From positions 70,001 to 134,000 of the forward strand of contig JAQGDQ010000332.1 in the NCBI GenBank assembly GCA_030141605.1: a stretch of 64,000 nt of DNA, given 5' to 3'. How positions within the stretch are numbered: position 1 is the stretch's first letter; every line of letters starts with the position of its first letter. A model generated the notes under the pieces. It was not told the origin of the DNA, made no database searches, and worked only from the letters and a program-made list of their open reading frames with translations. This document shows, in pieces, positions 38,032 to 49,039 of this stretch. This stretch comes from Tubiluchus corallicola (lineage: Eukaryota; Priapulida; Priapulimorpha; Priapulimorphida; Tubiluchidae). A program made the translations under genes and the position numbers.

Positions 38032-38439
38032 ATATCACGGTGTGCAACAAGATTGTATTTTCTTAAATGTACAGTAACTCGTTAAACTGGCTTACGTAAT
38101 TATTGCTCCCTGCTATTTTTATTATAACAGATAGGCGTGAAATCAGTTGTATTATTTACTTGTAAAGTCAGCGTGTAACCTTAATATAAATCGGATGACT
38201 GACAAATTGACGAAATTCGCGTACGAACGATTACCGCGTACACAGCACTGCGCACGCTCCATCCAAGGCATGCCTTGTTGGTTTACACAACAAGATGAGT
38301 TTGGAAAATTATAACAATAAACTAAATCCAAGTTCTTTTAGACTGCGCGACTTGCTATGCTCGTAAAATGTGCAAAAGCTGATTCTGTTTGATGAGCCGG
38401 ATGAGGCTTTTGACGGTCTTGTCTGTAACTGACCGTTTA

Positions 38440-38850
38440 GCAATCGCAGTTCTAAATCAATAAACCTTTTCATAGTTTTGTTGTGCGCACGCGCAGTTGC
38501 TGTAGGTCAAAGGTTAAGCGTACCACAGCAACGCGTCATAACTACAACCGCCACGTGACATGTGAGTAAAGCAAAGCCGTCTGCCACATCAGTTTAGTAA
38601 CGTCAGTTGTTTTAGGTAAAGTTTGCCTAATAATGCATAGTCTGTGATTTACTAGCAGGATATTGCTTGAGAACAAGAAAGAATGAATTTTCTGGTTAGC
38701 TATTAAAATATGCTAAAACGCTTACAACAGCTTGGGCTGCGAAGCGTTGTCAAGTGAACACAAATACGTTGTCTGGTACACTTAACCTCTGATACTTTCA
38801 CGATCATCATCAATCGCTGGAACTGTGAAAATACTTATCAACAAGATTAT
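38440..38850 (+). repeat. ~400 bp repeat, copy 1 (inverted partner at 51080-51475)
   Basis: Aligns to the reverse complement of 51080-51475. Landmarks shared in order are GTCAAAGGTTAAG, GTACCACAGCAACGCGTC, ACTACAACCG, CACGTGACATGTG, GTGATTTACTAGCAGGAT, TTGCTTGAGAACAAGAAA and CGATCATC/CGATCTTC. No terminal inverted repeats or target duplications are evident. It covers the 3' end proposed for gene A. Confidence 0.75.
38782..38822 (-). CDS. possible terminal exon 3 of gene A
   Basis: After the acceptor TTTTCACAG (- strand) the phase-1 frame reads PAIDDDRESIRG and stops, in phase with the donor GACAGAG|GTAATT of exon 2. The intron would be only 69 bp, short for this locus. If unspliced, exon 2 reads through to GNFLFLITFI and stops. 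It lies in a repeat whose inverted copy has the same frame open, so exon status is uncertain. Confidence 0.3.
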
Positions 38851-38891
38851 AATGCCACATCATATAAACGTAATTAAAAACAGAAAATTAC

Positions 38892-39071
38892 CTCTGTCTT
38901 GTTTATGCTTCCTTGGACGTGAGTGTCTTCTCGTACCGACGTATACCGGGTGATAATAAACTTTCTGCGTCTGCGGTGCCCTCGTTGTTGTCGTCGTTGT
39001 CGTTGCTGCCGTTGGCTCTTCTGTTGTCGTTGTTGTCGTCGTTGTCGTTGGCTCTTCTGTTGTCGTTGTTA
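38892..39071 (-). CDS. gene A exon 2: Thr-rich linker and basic tail
   Basis: Acceptor TTTTCGTATAG precedes an open phase-1 frame: TTTTEEP, a run of eight Thr, EEPTAA, six more Thr, then RAPQTQKVYYHPVYVG and a basic RRHSRPRKHKQ. It ends at donor GACAGAG|GTAATT. The phase matches the donor that ends exon 1 (41004). Runs of Thr between EEP spacers look like an O-glycosylated mucin-type linker, and the following basic tail could bind acidic polymers; both are inference. The joint with exon 1 needs transcript evidence. Confidence 0.5.
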
Positions 39072-39217
39072 CTATACGAAAAACAAATACATTACGTTAG
39101 TAAGTCTAGTATCGATCGCACAGTTTGTTTTGTTTGTCTGTGATGTGGTTTGCAAAATTTATGTATTAAAATTTAGATTTCATATTTTAGAATTTTATTC
39201 TGCATGTGGTGAATGTG

Positions 39218-39685
<468 letters not shown>

Positions 39686-39819
39686 ACTTACTTAACGTTC
39701 GAAGATATTTATCGAACGGGATAAATCGAGAAATCTACTAATTTATTGTTTCCGAATTTTGTAAAAGGCAGATTGACTAAAGTAATTATACGTGTGTTTC
39801 GCAACTAACGTCTTTTTAG

Positions 39820-40003
39820 GGCCAGTGTGTGGCGGCAGTAAATGGCGCTTACGGCGAAATCGTAAGCAATTTTATGGTGTGTTGAACATAACATTCACCG
39901 TGTCGTGGAACAATGCGAAGCAACCAATCAGCATTTTCCAAGCGGCTGCCAGCTGCCTGCATCCTCAGTTGCTCTGTGATTGTTGCGTTTATGCTTTTAT
40001 GGG
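39820..40003 (+). promoter_or_regulatory. possible promoter and first exon inside gene A intron (opposite strand)
   Basis: A short island richer in CG and CCGCC-like motifs than its surroundings, with a CCAAT box (AACCAATCAG, CCAAT at 39924-39928) and, downstream, a strong donor ATGG|GTAAGT at 40003. No partner exon is identified. It could start a non-coding antisense transcript or be chance. Confidence 0.25.
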
Positions 40004-41003
40004 TAAGTTAAAGCCACAGTAGTAAAATCACACTGAAGTAGAACTTGAACAGTATTAAAGAAATTTAAAGTAAAATCACATTTGAGCAAAATTATTAGCG
40101 CCAAACTACTGTAATAAATTGATTGCTTAGCGCAGCGTGAAGCTAATATGTTTGACACCTCGCCACAATGGAGGTAGCCTGTTCGGAAGATGACTAGCCC
40201 TGATCGTTGTTAATTAGGTGTTACGTATTTTCTCATAATAGCGAACAATAGGGCTTGGCTGTGGTTTTACCAAAAACTGTCTTAATCTAAAATCCATATT
40301 TGTCATAGAGTTTCTTGCCTTCAAAACAAACAGCTAGAGCTTCGTTCCCTGCAGCAGTCAGTAGATGCTGACGCACTCAATAGGAGAACAGCCCCAAAAA
40401 ATCCTATTGCGGAGATATAAAATATTCCACAGCACAAAGTAATAATGGGGAAGAATAAAATCAAAAAGCTTCAAGACAAATTATTGAACGTTATTAAACG
40501 TACACATAGCCATGCATCCGTACGTGACCACTAAATTTATAATATAAACTACAGCTCAAATTTAGAAAACATTTGACGTCCAACTTTGTTCGCAGCCTGT
40601 CGTTAACCAGAAAAATTTTCCAAAAAATGTGTTAACTTGTGTATAATATTTTCCAACCCAGAAATAAGATGGTACCTTACTTTAAACAATTTGACTGCTG
40701 CTAAAAATTCTTTCCTTTCTCTAGTACCATAATCCGTCCTGTTCGCTTGTCGAGATTTTCATAAGTGTAAAATAAGCCTTTCCAATTTTATTTCAGTGAC
40801 TCAGTGCCAACATCAGGGGAGTTTAGATTTTGTGGTAGATAATACAGTATGTCAAAACTCTGGCACAATCGGTGTATAAAAATGATATCTATAGGTAATA
40901 CCTTACTGCAGTACAATATTCAATATTTAAAAAAAGAAACTACAAACGTTCCAAACATCTAAAATATCTAAAAATTATGACAAAAAGCTAACTTTAGGCT
41001 CAC

Positions 41004-42003
41004 CGTGACACACTTCTTCCACCTGTTCACCTAACGTATCTATCTCTGTATTAATTTCACTAAAACTCATTGCAGCAGAATTCATTGCTTCCATTACAGT
41101 AGACTCCACGTCAGTTAAATCGGCTTGAACATGAGCAATGGTGCCCAGGCGTGATTTGATAGTTTGCAGCTTTTCAGCGCGATCAGACAATTTGCTGTGC
41201 AACTTTTGGATGTCTTTCGAAATTCCTTTGGTTTCCGTGTTCAAGGTCGCCAAGGAAGTAGTCATATCGTTGGCCTTTCCAATGTCACTTGCTAGTTTCA
41301 TCTGCAACTGATCGACTGCCATCTCCGTTGCATCCATGGCCGTAGCCGCAGTAATTAGAATCGATCTAGCAGAGTCAATGTTCATTGCTGCAGTACCAGT
41401 GCTTGCAGCAACGCTGGTGATTGCAGCAGGCAAAGGAGTTACTTCGTCTATAAGAATACCAGTTTTCGTGTCTAGATCCATAGCCTTTGCGCCAAGCTGA
41501 GCTGCTCCAGCAACCAGTGATTGAGTAGTGAAATCGAGTTTACTCAGTGTTGCACTCACACTTTTCATTTGGCTATCAACTTCGTTCAACCTGCTAATTA
41601 AACCGTCAAGTTTGGTGTGTATTTCATCTAGCACAGGTATTATAGCATTTAATTGCGGTATAGTTGCCTCAACTATTTCGTCAACAATGCTTTGAAAATC
41701 TGAAACAATCGAATCTAGGTCCGTATTCGCAATTTGATCCCCGAAATTTGTAAGAACATCAATAGAGCTGTCTAAACTGTTGACATCGATTGAAATATCA
41801 TTCGTAATGGATAGTACAGTTGTTATAGTAGAAACTGTACCCGTCAAGCTTTTCTTCACCACGTGAAACCATTTGTCCACGCTCCCCAGCCCTTTTGAAA
41901 TACTGGCCACTGTCGAGGACGTTGAACTTCCGGAAAACCCCTGAACATATTGAACTGTTGTCACAGTGAACAACACCACGGGAAAATACTTTGTTAGCTT
42001 CAT
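41004..42003 (-). CDS. gene A: secreted coiled-coil protein of an unrecognised family (exon 1)
   Basis: Function unknown. The start at 42003 (MKLTKYFPVVLFTVTTVQYV) gives a clear signal peptide ending near VQG. An upstream in-frame ATG at 42057 would spoil it, and an acceptor-like TTTTTCAG sits directly before 42003. The mature part is a long Ser/Thr/Asp-rich helical region with hydrophobic heptads. Family landmarks: IHTKLD, 140 residues on LHSK, and 65 residues on the only cysteine of the mature chain (EEVCHG). The phase-1 donor CACG|GTGAGC follows at 41004; the unspliced frame ends at 40975. With exons 2 and 3 the product is about 406 residues. Paralog of B and C, same strand. Confidence 0.75.
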
Positions 42004-42095
42004 CTGAAAAATGAGACTTCGAGCAACTAGCGGTTTTGAAATTCTGGTGGACCGCATATTTGTTGTGTGGTGACCTGCGCGTGTTTCTAAAAGTT

Positions 42096-42132
42096 AATAA
42101 TTCATGATTGCTTTTTCTGTGCCATCAGGTCA
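42096..42132 (-). promoter_or_regulatory. upstream motif block shared by genes A and C
   Basis: On the + strand AATAATTCAT (42096-42105) is followed by GCCATCAGGTCA (42121-42132), about 93 bases before the start of gene A. AATAATTCAT also lies upstream of B and C, and GCCATTAGGTCA upstream of C. AGGTCA is a nuclear-receptor half-site, but its role here is unproven. Confidence 0.45.
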
Positions 42133-42139
42133 CGACTAG

Positions 42140-43647
42140 CATTAATTAATACATTCATTTTAATGTACAAGTTGTAAGCCTATGAAATGTCACTCTGTGT
42201 TAGGTCTATTATTTAACACACTACAGTACATTAAATTTGATTTTAATAAATCTTGTTATACTAACCTTATTTTCGCGGCAAATAACTCGTGTCGATTATT
42301 ACATTTCTTTTTCGTTGCCATTTTATGTTACATAAGTTCTTTGGGTGGAAAACGAAACAAATTTTAGCTAATTTCGCACGCCCCTTAAGGATAATTTATT
42401 ACCAATAATTACTCAAAATTATCAGTAAAACAAATTTATATAGTATATATAGTATGAATTACAGATAAACATATACAAACGATCAATATAATGTAACATA
42501 CTATGTCAATCTATTTCTGACAATTGTTAGCAAATTTACTGATTCCCAAAAATTGCAATAGGCATGGCAAGGTAGCAAGCCGACAAAGGCAATATCTGTT
42601 AAATATCATTGCATATCGACCAGTAATTAATGCAGGCGAAGCATGCAGTTAAATGTATAAACAATCTGGGGCAATCTGACTGATGTAGTTGCACAATACA
42701 CTTTTCTTCTTTTCATTTTTTCCTCTTCTTCCTCTTTCTCCTCCCGACTCTCTCCTTCCACCTCTTTCCCCCTCCTTCTTCTTCTGCTTTTACTATTTCT
42801 CTTTCTTTTTGTCTTTATCTTGTTTTCATCATTAGCACCAGTATGTTTTTCTTCTTTTCTCAAAACCTACTTGTTTCTTTGTTTCGTTTCCTGTTCTCTT
42901 CTACGTTTTTCTGGCACAAGAGAACACTCTTCATCAATAAAGCTTAAAATTCGTCTTCGGATTTTATATCGCTTATACATGCTGTCGTATTGCACACAGT
43001 ATTTGTGTTAGCAGTAACGATATATATAAGTTTAGCTTGCGATAAATCGGAAATAACGATTTTAACGGAAAGTCGTTTGAAACAAGTTTAGACAGCATTG
43101 CATAAAGTTTGAAAAAACAGAGCATTCGTAGCCACTATTGGGTAGCTAAGGAAAAGCTAAAGTTACTTTGTAGTACACTGAAATTTCAATCTTTTTTTGG
43201 TGAATCAGTGGTTCTCACTGGGATGGCGAGGCAGTGCCGTTTTACCAAGTGGGGCGAACATTTTTAATTATTAGTAATTTTCTTTTCTAATTGCATCGAA
43301 TTTTCAAACAGGCATGCGTAATGCTAAGTAATATAACTTTGTATTGAAAGTTCTTTGCGATATACTTTAAAATTTCCTTTTCTTCCTTTGTGTGTTTGTT
43401 GCTTGAATAGTTAATGCGCTATTACGTGCTACTAGAAAACTTAGAACAACCAATGAGCTTAAAACTTATTTAAGAATCTAGAGATTACAGCTATGTTATA
43501 ATTGAAATAGTATAGCTTACATATATTGCAGCTATGTTAAATTGATTTTTTTAACTGCAGGGCTTTTACGAAATAGCTTTGTGATTACTAGTTAAACCGC
43601 CTTTTCTTTATTCCAGTAGTGACGTCTTCGCTACACAGCTGCGACAG
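42140..43647. other. intergenic region between genes A and B
   Basis: No conserved gene. It holds a pyrimidine-rich tract (42700-42900) that reads as Lys/Glu/Arg on the - strand and is taken as low-complexity DNA, and the 3' flank of gene B. Confidence 0.45.
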
Positions 43648-44102
43648 TCACTGTTGTGGGCGGCTTGCGTCACGCTGTTGCTGACGCCCATGACTATGAT
43701 TCTGCTGCCGTTGACTTCGCTGTTGCTGATGCTGCTGTTCTGATTCTTGATCAGCTCGTCGTCGAGAGTGAGGCCGTCTTTGCTGTTGTAAGTGCCGGCC
43801 TGGATTTTGACCTAATCGCTGCTGCTGCTGCTGCTCTTGTTGTTGTTGTTGTTGTTGTTGTTGTCGATTCTGTTGTTGCTGTTGCTGTTGCTGTTGTCGT
43901 CCCTCTTTACGCAGCTGTTGCTGTTGTCGTCCTTGTTTCCGCGACTGTTGTTGTTGCGACTTGCTATTGCCTCTTGTAAACTTGTTCTCTGTTTTGACAT
44001 TTGCTGACGCAGTTTTAAACACCCGTTCAAACCGAGCATGAAGAGGCGCAGGATAGGGCCTTGAAGTCCCGTATACGTGAAGACTAAAATGACTTTGTGC
44101 AT
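43648..44102 (-). CDS. gene B exon 2: Gln/Arg-rich C-terminus
   Basis: Acceptor CGTTTTTTTTCAG precedes a phase-1 frame of 151 codons ending at 43648. After a mixed stretch (AQSHFSLHVYGTSRPYPAP, then FERVFK) comes a basic Gln-rich region: KSQQQQSRKQGRQQQQ, pure Gln runs broken by N, E and R, then RRPHSRRRADQESEQQ and a His/Arg/Gln end. No cysteine. The phase matches the donor of exon 1 at 47911; the 3.8 kb intron contains a DNA transposon. The Gln codons are mixed CAA/CAG with Arg interruptions, so this is not a pure microsatellite translation. Confidence 0.55.
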
Positions 44103-44980
44103 CTGAAAAAAACGTGAAATGTACACGCCCAAAGACCAATATGCTGCGTTTCCATAGCTAAGTTGTTTATTCCGCAAAAAATCCAAATTTGCTCTAGTCT
44201 GCGAAACTATTACGTACATGAATTAACTACAAATACTGTTTCTACAGAGCTACAGAGCTACGTGCTACAGAGTACAACATCACACTAGAAATAACACTAC
44301 TTTGCACTAGACATTGTTGGTCCAATATTATGTCAAGAAGAGTCAACAATTGTCAGCCAGTTAGCAAGTTAAATTTCAAACACAACACATAGGTGTGCAT
44401 ATTTTGCAAGTTCTGCCTATATGCAATGTAAGAGTGGAAAGGTGACTAGCTCATAGTACACCAGTCTAACATAATGTGGCTTCTAATGCATATACTAGAT
44501 CCATGGGAAGGGTAATGACGCAGAACATTTGTATGTGCAACAAAGGTGTATATTAATTTGCGTTTGAAATACTCGTACTTTTTAGATTATAGCTTATTTT
44601 AAAGTTTTTAAACAATCAAACAGGTTTCTCATTCATCTGCTATCATCTTTCATCTATCACAATTTTCATCTTTATCAGTTTTACTCATTTTTTTCTCTCA
44701 CTAATTCTTTCTTCACTTTTTTGAAACACCCATAACCACATTCATCACATTCATCCCCTGCAGTTATTTCCTCTATATTTTTGTTCCGCTCAACTATTTA
44801 CCTTTTGTTGGACTTTTAATTCAAATATATGCAGTTGTGCTGAATTTAATCTATCTAAGTATTCATGTATTCCTTCAGTTACGCTTTTGTGATAATTTCT
44901 TGCACTTATAACTCTAGTCATCACAAATTTTGTTATTTTGGCACCTTAGCAATATTTTGAATAACGCTTTGTTAAATCAC

Positions 44981-46772
44981 GGTGGCTTGTTAGGGATAAT
45001 TAAATAATAATAAAAATAAAAAAATAATTTATTAACTCGAAATTCAGGCTTAAGACCTCGAAATTTCGACTTAGTATCTTGAAATTCCGACTTAGTATTT
45101 TGAAATTTCGGTTTATTAGCTTTGCACTGATTTTTTGCTTGCTTTTTGTTTTGTTTTGCCTTGAGCTTATTTATGATTTTCGTTCGACTTTTGTTTTGCA
45201 TTTGGATTGTTAGATATAGGATATTTACGCTTTGATATTTTTTTATTTGCTTTTTCATTTGCGTCTATCAAAAAATTCTGTTGTTAAAAAAGAAGCAGCT
45301 TAGTTAGTGACCTATTGGTCTTTCGCTGTTCCTACATAATTATTATTGAAATATTCTACTTTTATAATATTATAATGTGAATCGAATGTTGAGGAAATAA
45401 AATCTCTTGAATTGAATTTCGACTTATAATCTCGAAATGTCGACATAGGATTCCATACAAGTGCAGTTCTCATGGTGGTCTCGCATAGATATCCGTTTCA
45501 ACGATTCTAATCAAGATGTTCCCATTGTTCACACGTGTGGGTGGGTGCTAGAAATTCTCATTTCGTTTACAAGGGTGAATATATTGAATGACAATCTACA
45601 TTTATGCAAGTTTTGCAAGACCGCTACTGAGAGATGAACATCATATGATAATTTTGACTCTAGCCTACGTTGTATTTTAACTAATTTAACTGTGTAAAGA
45701 AAATTAGTTTTCTTTAAAAAATATGTTGTTCTTTTTAATTTTTTAAAAATTCCTGTTTATTGCTACGAACCTTTTGTTGGCAAACGGGCTTAATGATTTT
45801 TAAATTTAATTGCTTAAAGAAGCTGATATGCGAACTTTGCGCCACCTGTTGACGTCACCGTTTTGTGCTAGACATATATGAGATTATGGACGCTTTTGGG
45901 TCATTTTTGGTTGTGCCGAATATTTTAGTGCCAAAACTGGTGACCAAATGTCCTGTCCCGTGAACTTCTTCAGTGTTGATTTGAATTATTTCCTCAATGT
46001 TGAACCACTAGGTGAACATTTGTAAAATTTGTTTAAGTGTTAATTCATTTTGCTCCTTCTTATCTTTTAATTTAATTTAATTGTGCAACTTGGTCGAAAT
46101 TCACTGAGATTAAGAATTATATTTATTTCTTGGATAAATATTCGTCAGTTTGGACAAAAATGGCTTTCAAGGCTTTGTACAAGGTTGTATATTATAGTCT
46201 CATATTCCTATATGTACTGTAATTTGCGTTTCAGTTAATGTTGTGAACTTTGAATATGACAGCCAGCAACAAGTCCGTGTTTTATAAAAAAACGTGGCGA
46301 AACTATGCTTTATTTTACGTTTTTCTACTTGCTATTATAATAAAATAATTAAGATACTGTAACATCTGTCAGTTACAAGTCTCAATTTGCGAAGAATTCG
46401 CTTCACACGTCTTTCACTCACACAGATATTGTCCAAAAATAACAGTCAGTACTGCAGTTATTTCTGTGTTTGTAAAACCAAGAGTGAAATACAATTAAAT
46501 TGCGTTATCTCGATTCATTGATCACGAAAAAGGCAAACGATAAGCACTTGGTGAGTAGGCCTACAACTGTGTAAGTCTTTAACCTAAGTCGAAATTTCGA
46601 GATACTAAGTCGAAATTTCGAGTTACTAAATCGAAATTTCGCGACACTGTGTCAAAATTTCGAGTTACTAAGTCGAAGTGTCGACATACTAAGCCGAAAT
46701 TTCGACATACGAAGTCGAAATTTTGAGTTAATACATTTATTTTTATTTTTACTAAGTCCCTAACAAGCCACC
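44981..46772. mobile_element. 1.8 kb element with long inverted ends made of TCGAAATTTCG repeats
   Basis: The left end GGTGGCTTGTTAGGGA (44981-44996) and right end TCCCTAACAAGCCACC (46757-46772) are perfect inverted repeats. Inside each come an AT-rich block and a tandem array of ~20-base units around the palindrome TCGAAATTTCGA with ACTTAGTA spacers (about 45036-45118 left, 46590-46730 right). No transposase is visible and no target duplication is clear. It is probably a large MITE or foldback element, inside gene B's intron. Confidence 0.8.
46590..46730. repeat. subterminal minisatellite, TCGAAATTTCGA units
   Basis: Seven or so copies of TCGAAATTTCG with spacers of the type ACTAAG or TACTAAG. 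The mirror array with three to four copies is at 45036-45118. Open frames with repeated RNFDLV/KSEF motifs here are its translations. Confidence 0.8.
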
Positions 46773-47910
46773 ATACTAAATGCATCCTTCAAGTAACATA
46801 ATTTTAATATCCAAAGTTGTCTAAAAACTTGCATAATTGATAGACTTCACTGTCCCTCCAAACTGATTTTATTTTCAGTGCTCTGCAAGTTTGTTTCAAA
46901 CTATTGCTTCCTTTTTCGTTTCCAGCTCCCATTATTTCGCTCATCGGTCTCCATCCTTGATTTTTTCCTGATTCACATCTAGCGTGACAATTCCATATTT
47001 TCTGTTTCATTTTCGCCACCGAAATAACTCAATGACAGAGCCCGCTCATTCTGTCCGGAACGTTATTTCTTTACTTTGGTAGTTCTTTGATTATAGGTGT
47101 ACTGATTTCTCCAAGTATTTACCCAGGGCTGGATTACGGGTTACACGGATCTAAGGTTATCAACAAATGAAGGACCTCAAGTCCCACACTGTAAAAGAGG
47201 GGCACATCTTCGTGTATCCCGAGTTCTCCTCCTTCTAAAGAGTTTATAAGTTTCTTTCAAGATCACAATCAAGTGTCAGTAAAACGTTTTATCTACAACG
47301 GCGGGTGAAAAATCTTCAACAATAGTTATGATTTACTCATTCAAGGAACATCATGTACGAGTAGAAAAAAACATCCAAGCGGCCGTTTCATTTACAGTAC
47401 TGCGTTATGAAAGCCAATTTACATTCAATGACAACACTTTCTGATTCCAAAGAAAGCATTTAGAAACTTTAAAAAACTCGAAAAAGCCCTTGCCTTCACT
47501 TGAATTGCAGAACCTTCATTTCAACGTGTGTAAGCTTAGCTACTTAGAATACTGAAATAAAAACCCGAATTCGAATCCGAGCATTGATCAAAGAAATTTT
47601 CAGGGTTTTTTTTGACAGATCTGATCACCCCAAGAACTCTGTGTAAAGCAAACTATGTTTAAGATAAAAGTCAATGGTTTAAATCTATACCCCTTTTTAA
47701 TTTATGCACATTTTTTTCTTTCAATCAGATTTGGTTTCTAAAATGCGAGAGTTATTCTATTATTCGTTATACGTTATTTCAGTTTTAAAATGTTTTCTAT
47801 AATGTTATAGGTGACAATAATTATTTTAGAGTAGCTTTATGCTCATACGTTTTTAGAATACAATTATATAAGATTATTGTGGTAATAATGTGCATGACAA
47901 CGTTACTCAC

Positions 47911-48895
47911 CGCCACAAAGTGCTGCAAAAGCTCCATCCAACTTCGTTTCTATATTTGCAAAATACGACTGTGTAAAGTGCACAGTAGCATCTGTATTAC
48001 GTTCAATGTCATTAACATCTTTAATTAGCTGACCAACAACAGTTACAACAACGAAAATGTCATTAAGTTTATCATCTCGAATTGCAGCTTTCTCGTGCAA
48101 CTTTCGCAAGTCATTTGCGACGGAACCATAAACGTTTTGCAGTGAAGCAACTGCATTTGTTAGCCTATTACTCAGGCTCACTTGGCTACCAGTGTCCGTT
48201 TGGATGCTGTTAAACAGAGGTTCCAGGCCGGACACGGTTGTGAAAGTATCACTAGCCGTCGACAGTAAGTTCACACTACTTTCAGCTATTTTCTCTGACA
48301 GTGACATTGTAGCTACTAACTGAGTAGAAAGTCCACCAACTTCCAGTAGAACCGTGTCAATTTTTTCGTGTGTTTTCTCAAGCTTACTGGCTGTTACAGG
48401 GACGCTTCCCAATAGTGAAATCAGGCCGCGGTTAATTTTAGCCACCGTATTACTCACAACCATTAAATCAGCATAAAAACTGGAAGCCAAGGCGGACTGC
48501 TGGTCAAATTTTTCGTGGATTTTAAAAAAGTCAGCTAGTATTAAGTCCAGTTCATTTAGACTTTCACGAATACGCGTATTTATAGTGCCTACGTCATCCT
48601 GCAATGTTTTAACACTGGCGTCCGTGCTACCAAGTTTGGTATTTATTGTAGCAACTTGGAATAACAAATTTTCTATATCATTCTTAGCATCCACGGCACT
48701 GTACTTCACTGTTTCCACATTATTCTTAATGGCAAGCACATCTTCGACGATATTGTTTAGCAATTTTTCAATATAGTTTGCAGTTGACTTAGTCGACGCT
48801 AACTGCACAGAAGCATACTCAACTTGAGCTCGACAAGCACGTAACGAAATTAGCATAAAAAACAATACTGTTAAGGAAACATTTACAGGCTTCAT
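47911..48895 (-). CDS. gene B: secreted coiled-coil protein of the same family (exon 1)
   Basis: Function unknown. Starts MKPVNVSLTVLFFMLISL with signal peptide cleavage likely after RACRA. The mature chain is a 300-residue helical region with heptads. Landmarks: IHEKFD, 140 residues on LHEK, and 62 residues on its only cysteine (AALCGG), the geometry of gene A. A further THEKID lies 50 residues after the first motif. The phase-1 donor GGCG|GTGAGT at 47911 leads to the Gln-rich exon at 43648-44102; the unspliced frame ends at 47903. The spliced product is about 479 residues. A TATATAAA lies only about 15 bases before the ATG, too close to serve it in the usual way. Confidence 0.78.
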
Positions 48896-49022
48896 TTTAA
48901 AATTTATATACGCGAAGAAACTGTCTTTCTTTCCCTCGCTTTACAAAACAACCAGCTAAATTAGCAAAACAGTACAACGCTTGAGCCAGAGCATGGCATA
49001 ACTCTTCCGTGTTTGACTGATA

Positions 49023-49032
49023 AATAATTCAT
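49023..49032 (-). promoter_or_regulatory. AATAATTCAT motif upstream of gene B
   Basis: The same 10-mer as upstream of A and C, here 128 bases before the ATG. The companion GCCAT-AGGTCA block is not recognisable; only ATGCCACTT follows. Confidence 0.35.
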
Positions 49033-49039
49033 GACGTTA

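Noticed and set aside
43656-43979. Ala/Val-rich open frame on the + strand opposite gene B exon 2
   Set aside because: Antisense of the CAA/CAG-rich Gln codons; the - strand frame has the in-phase splice acceptor.
44977-45258. 93-codon Lys-rich frame on the - strand
   Set aside because: Its repeated KSEF/KSKF motifs are the translated subterminal minisatellite of the transposon.
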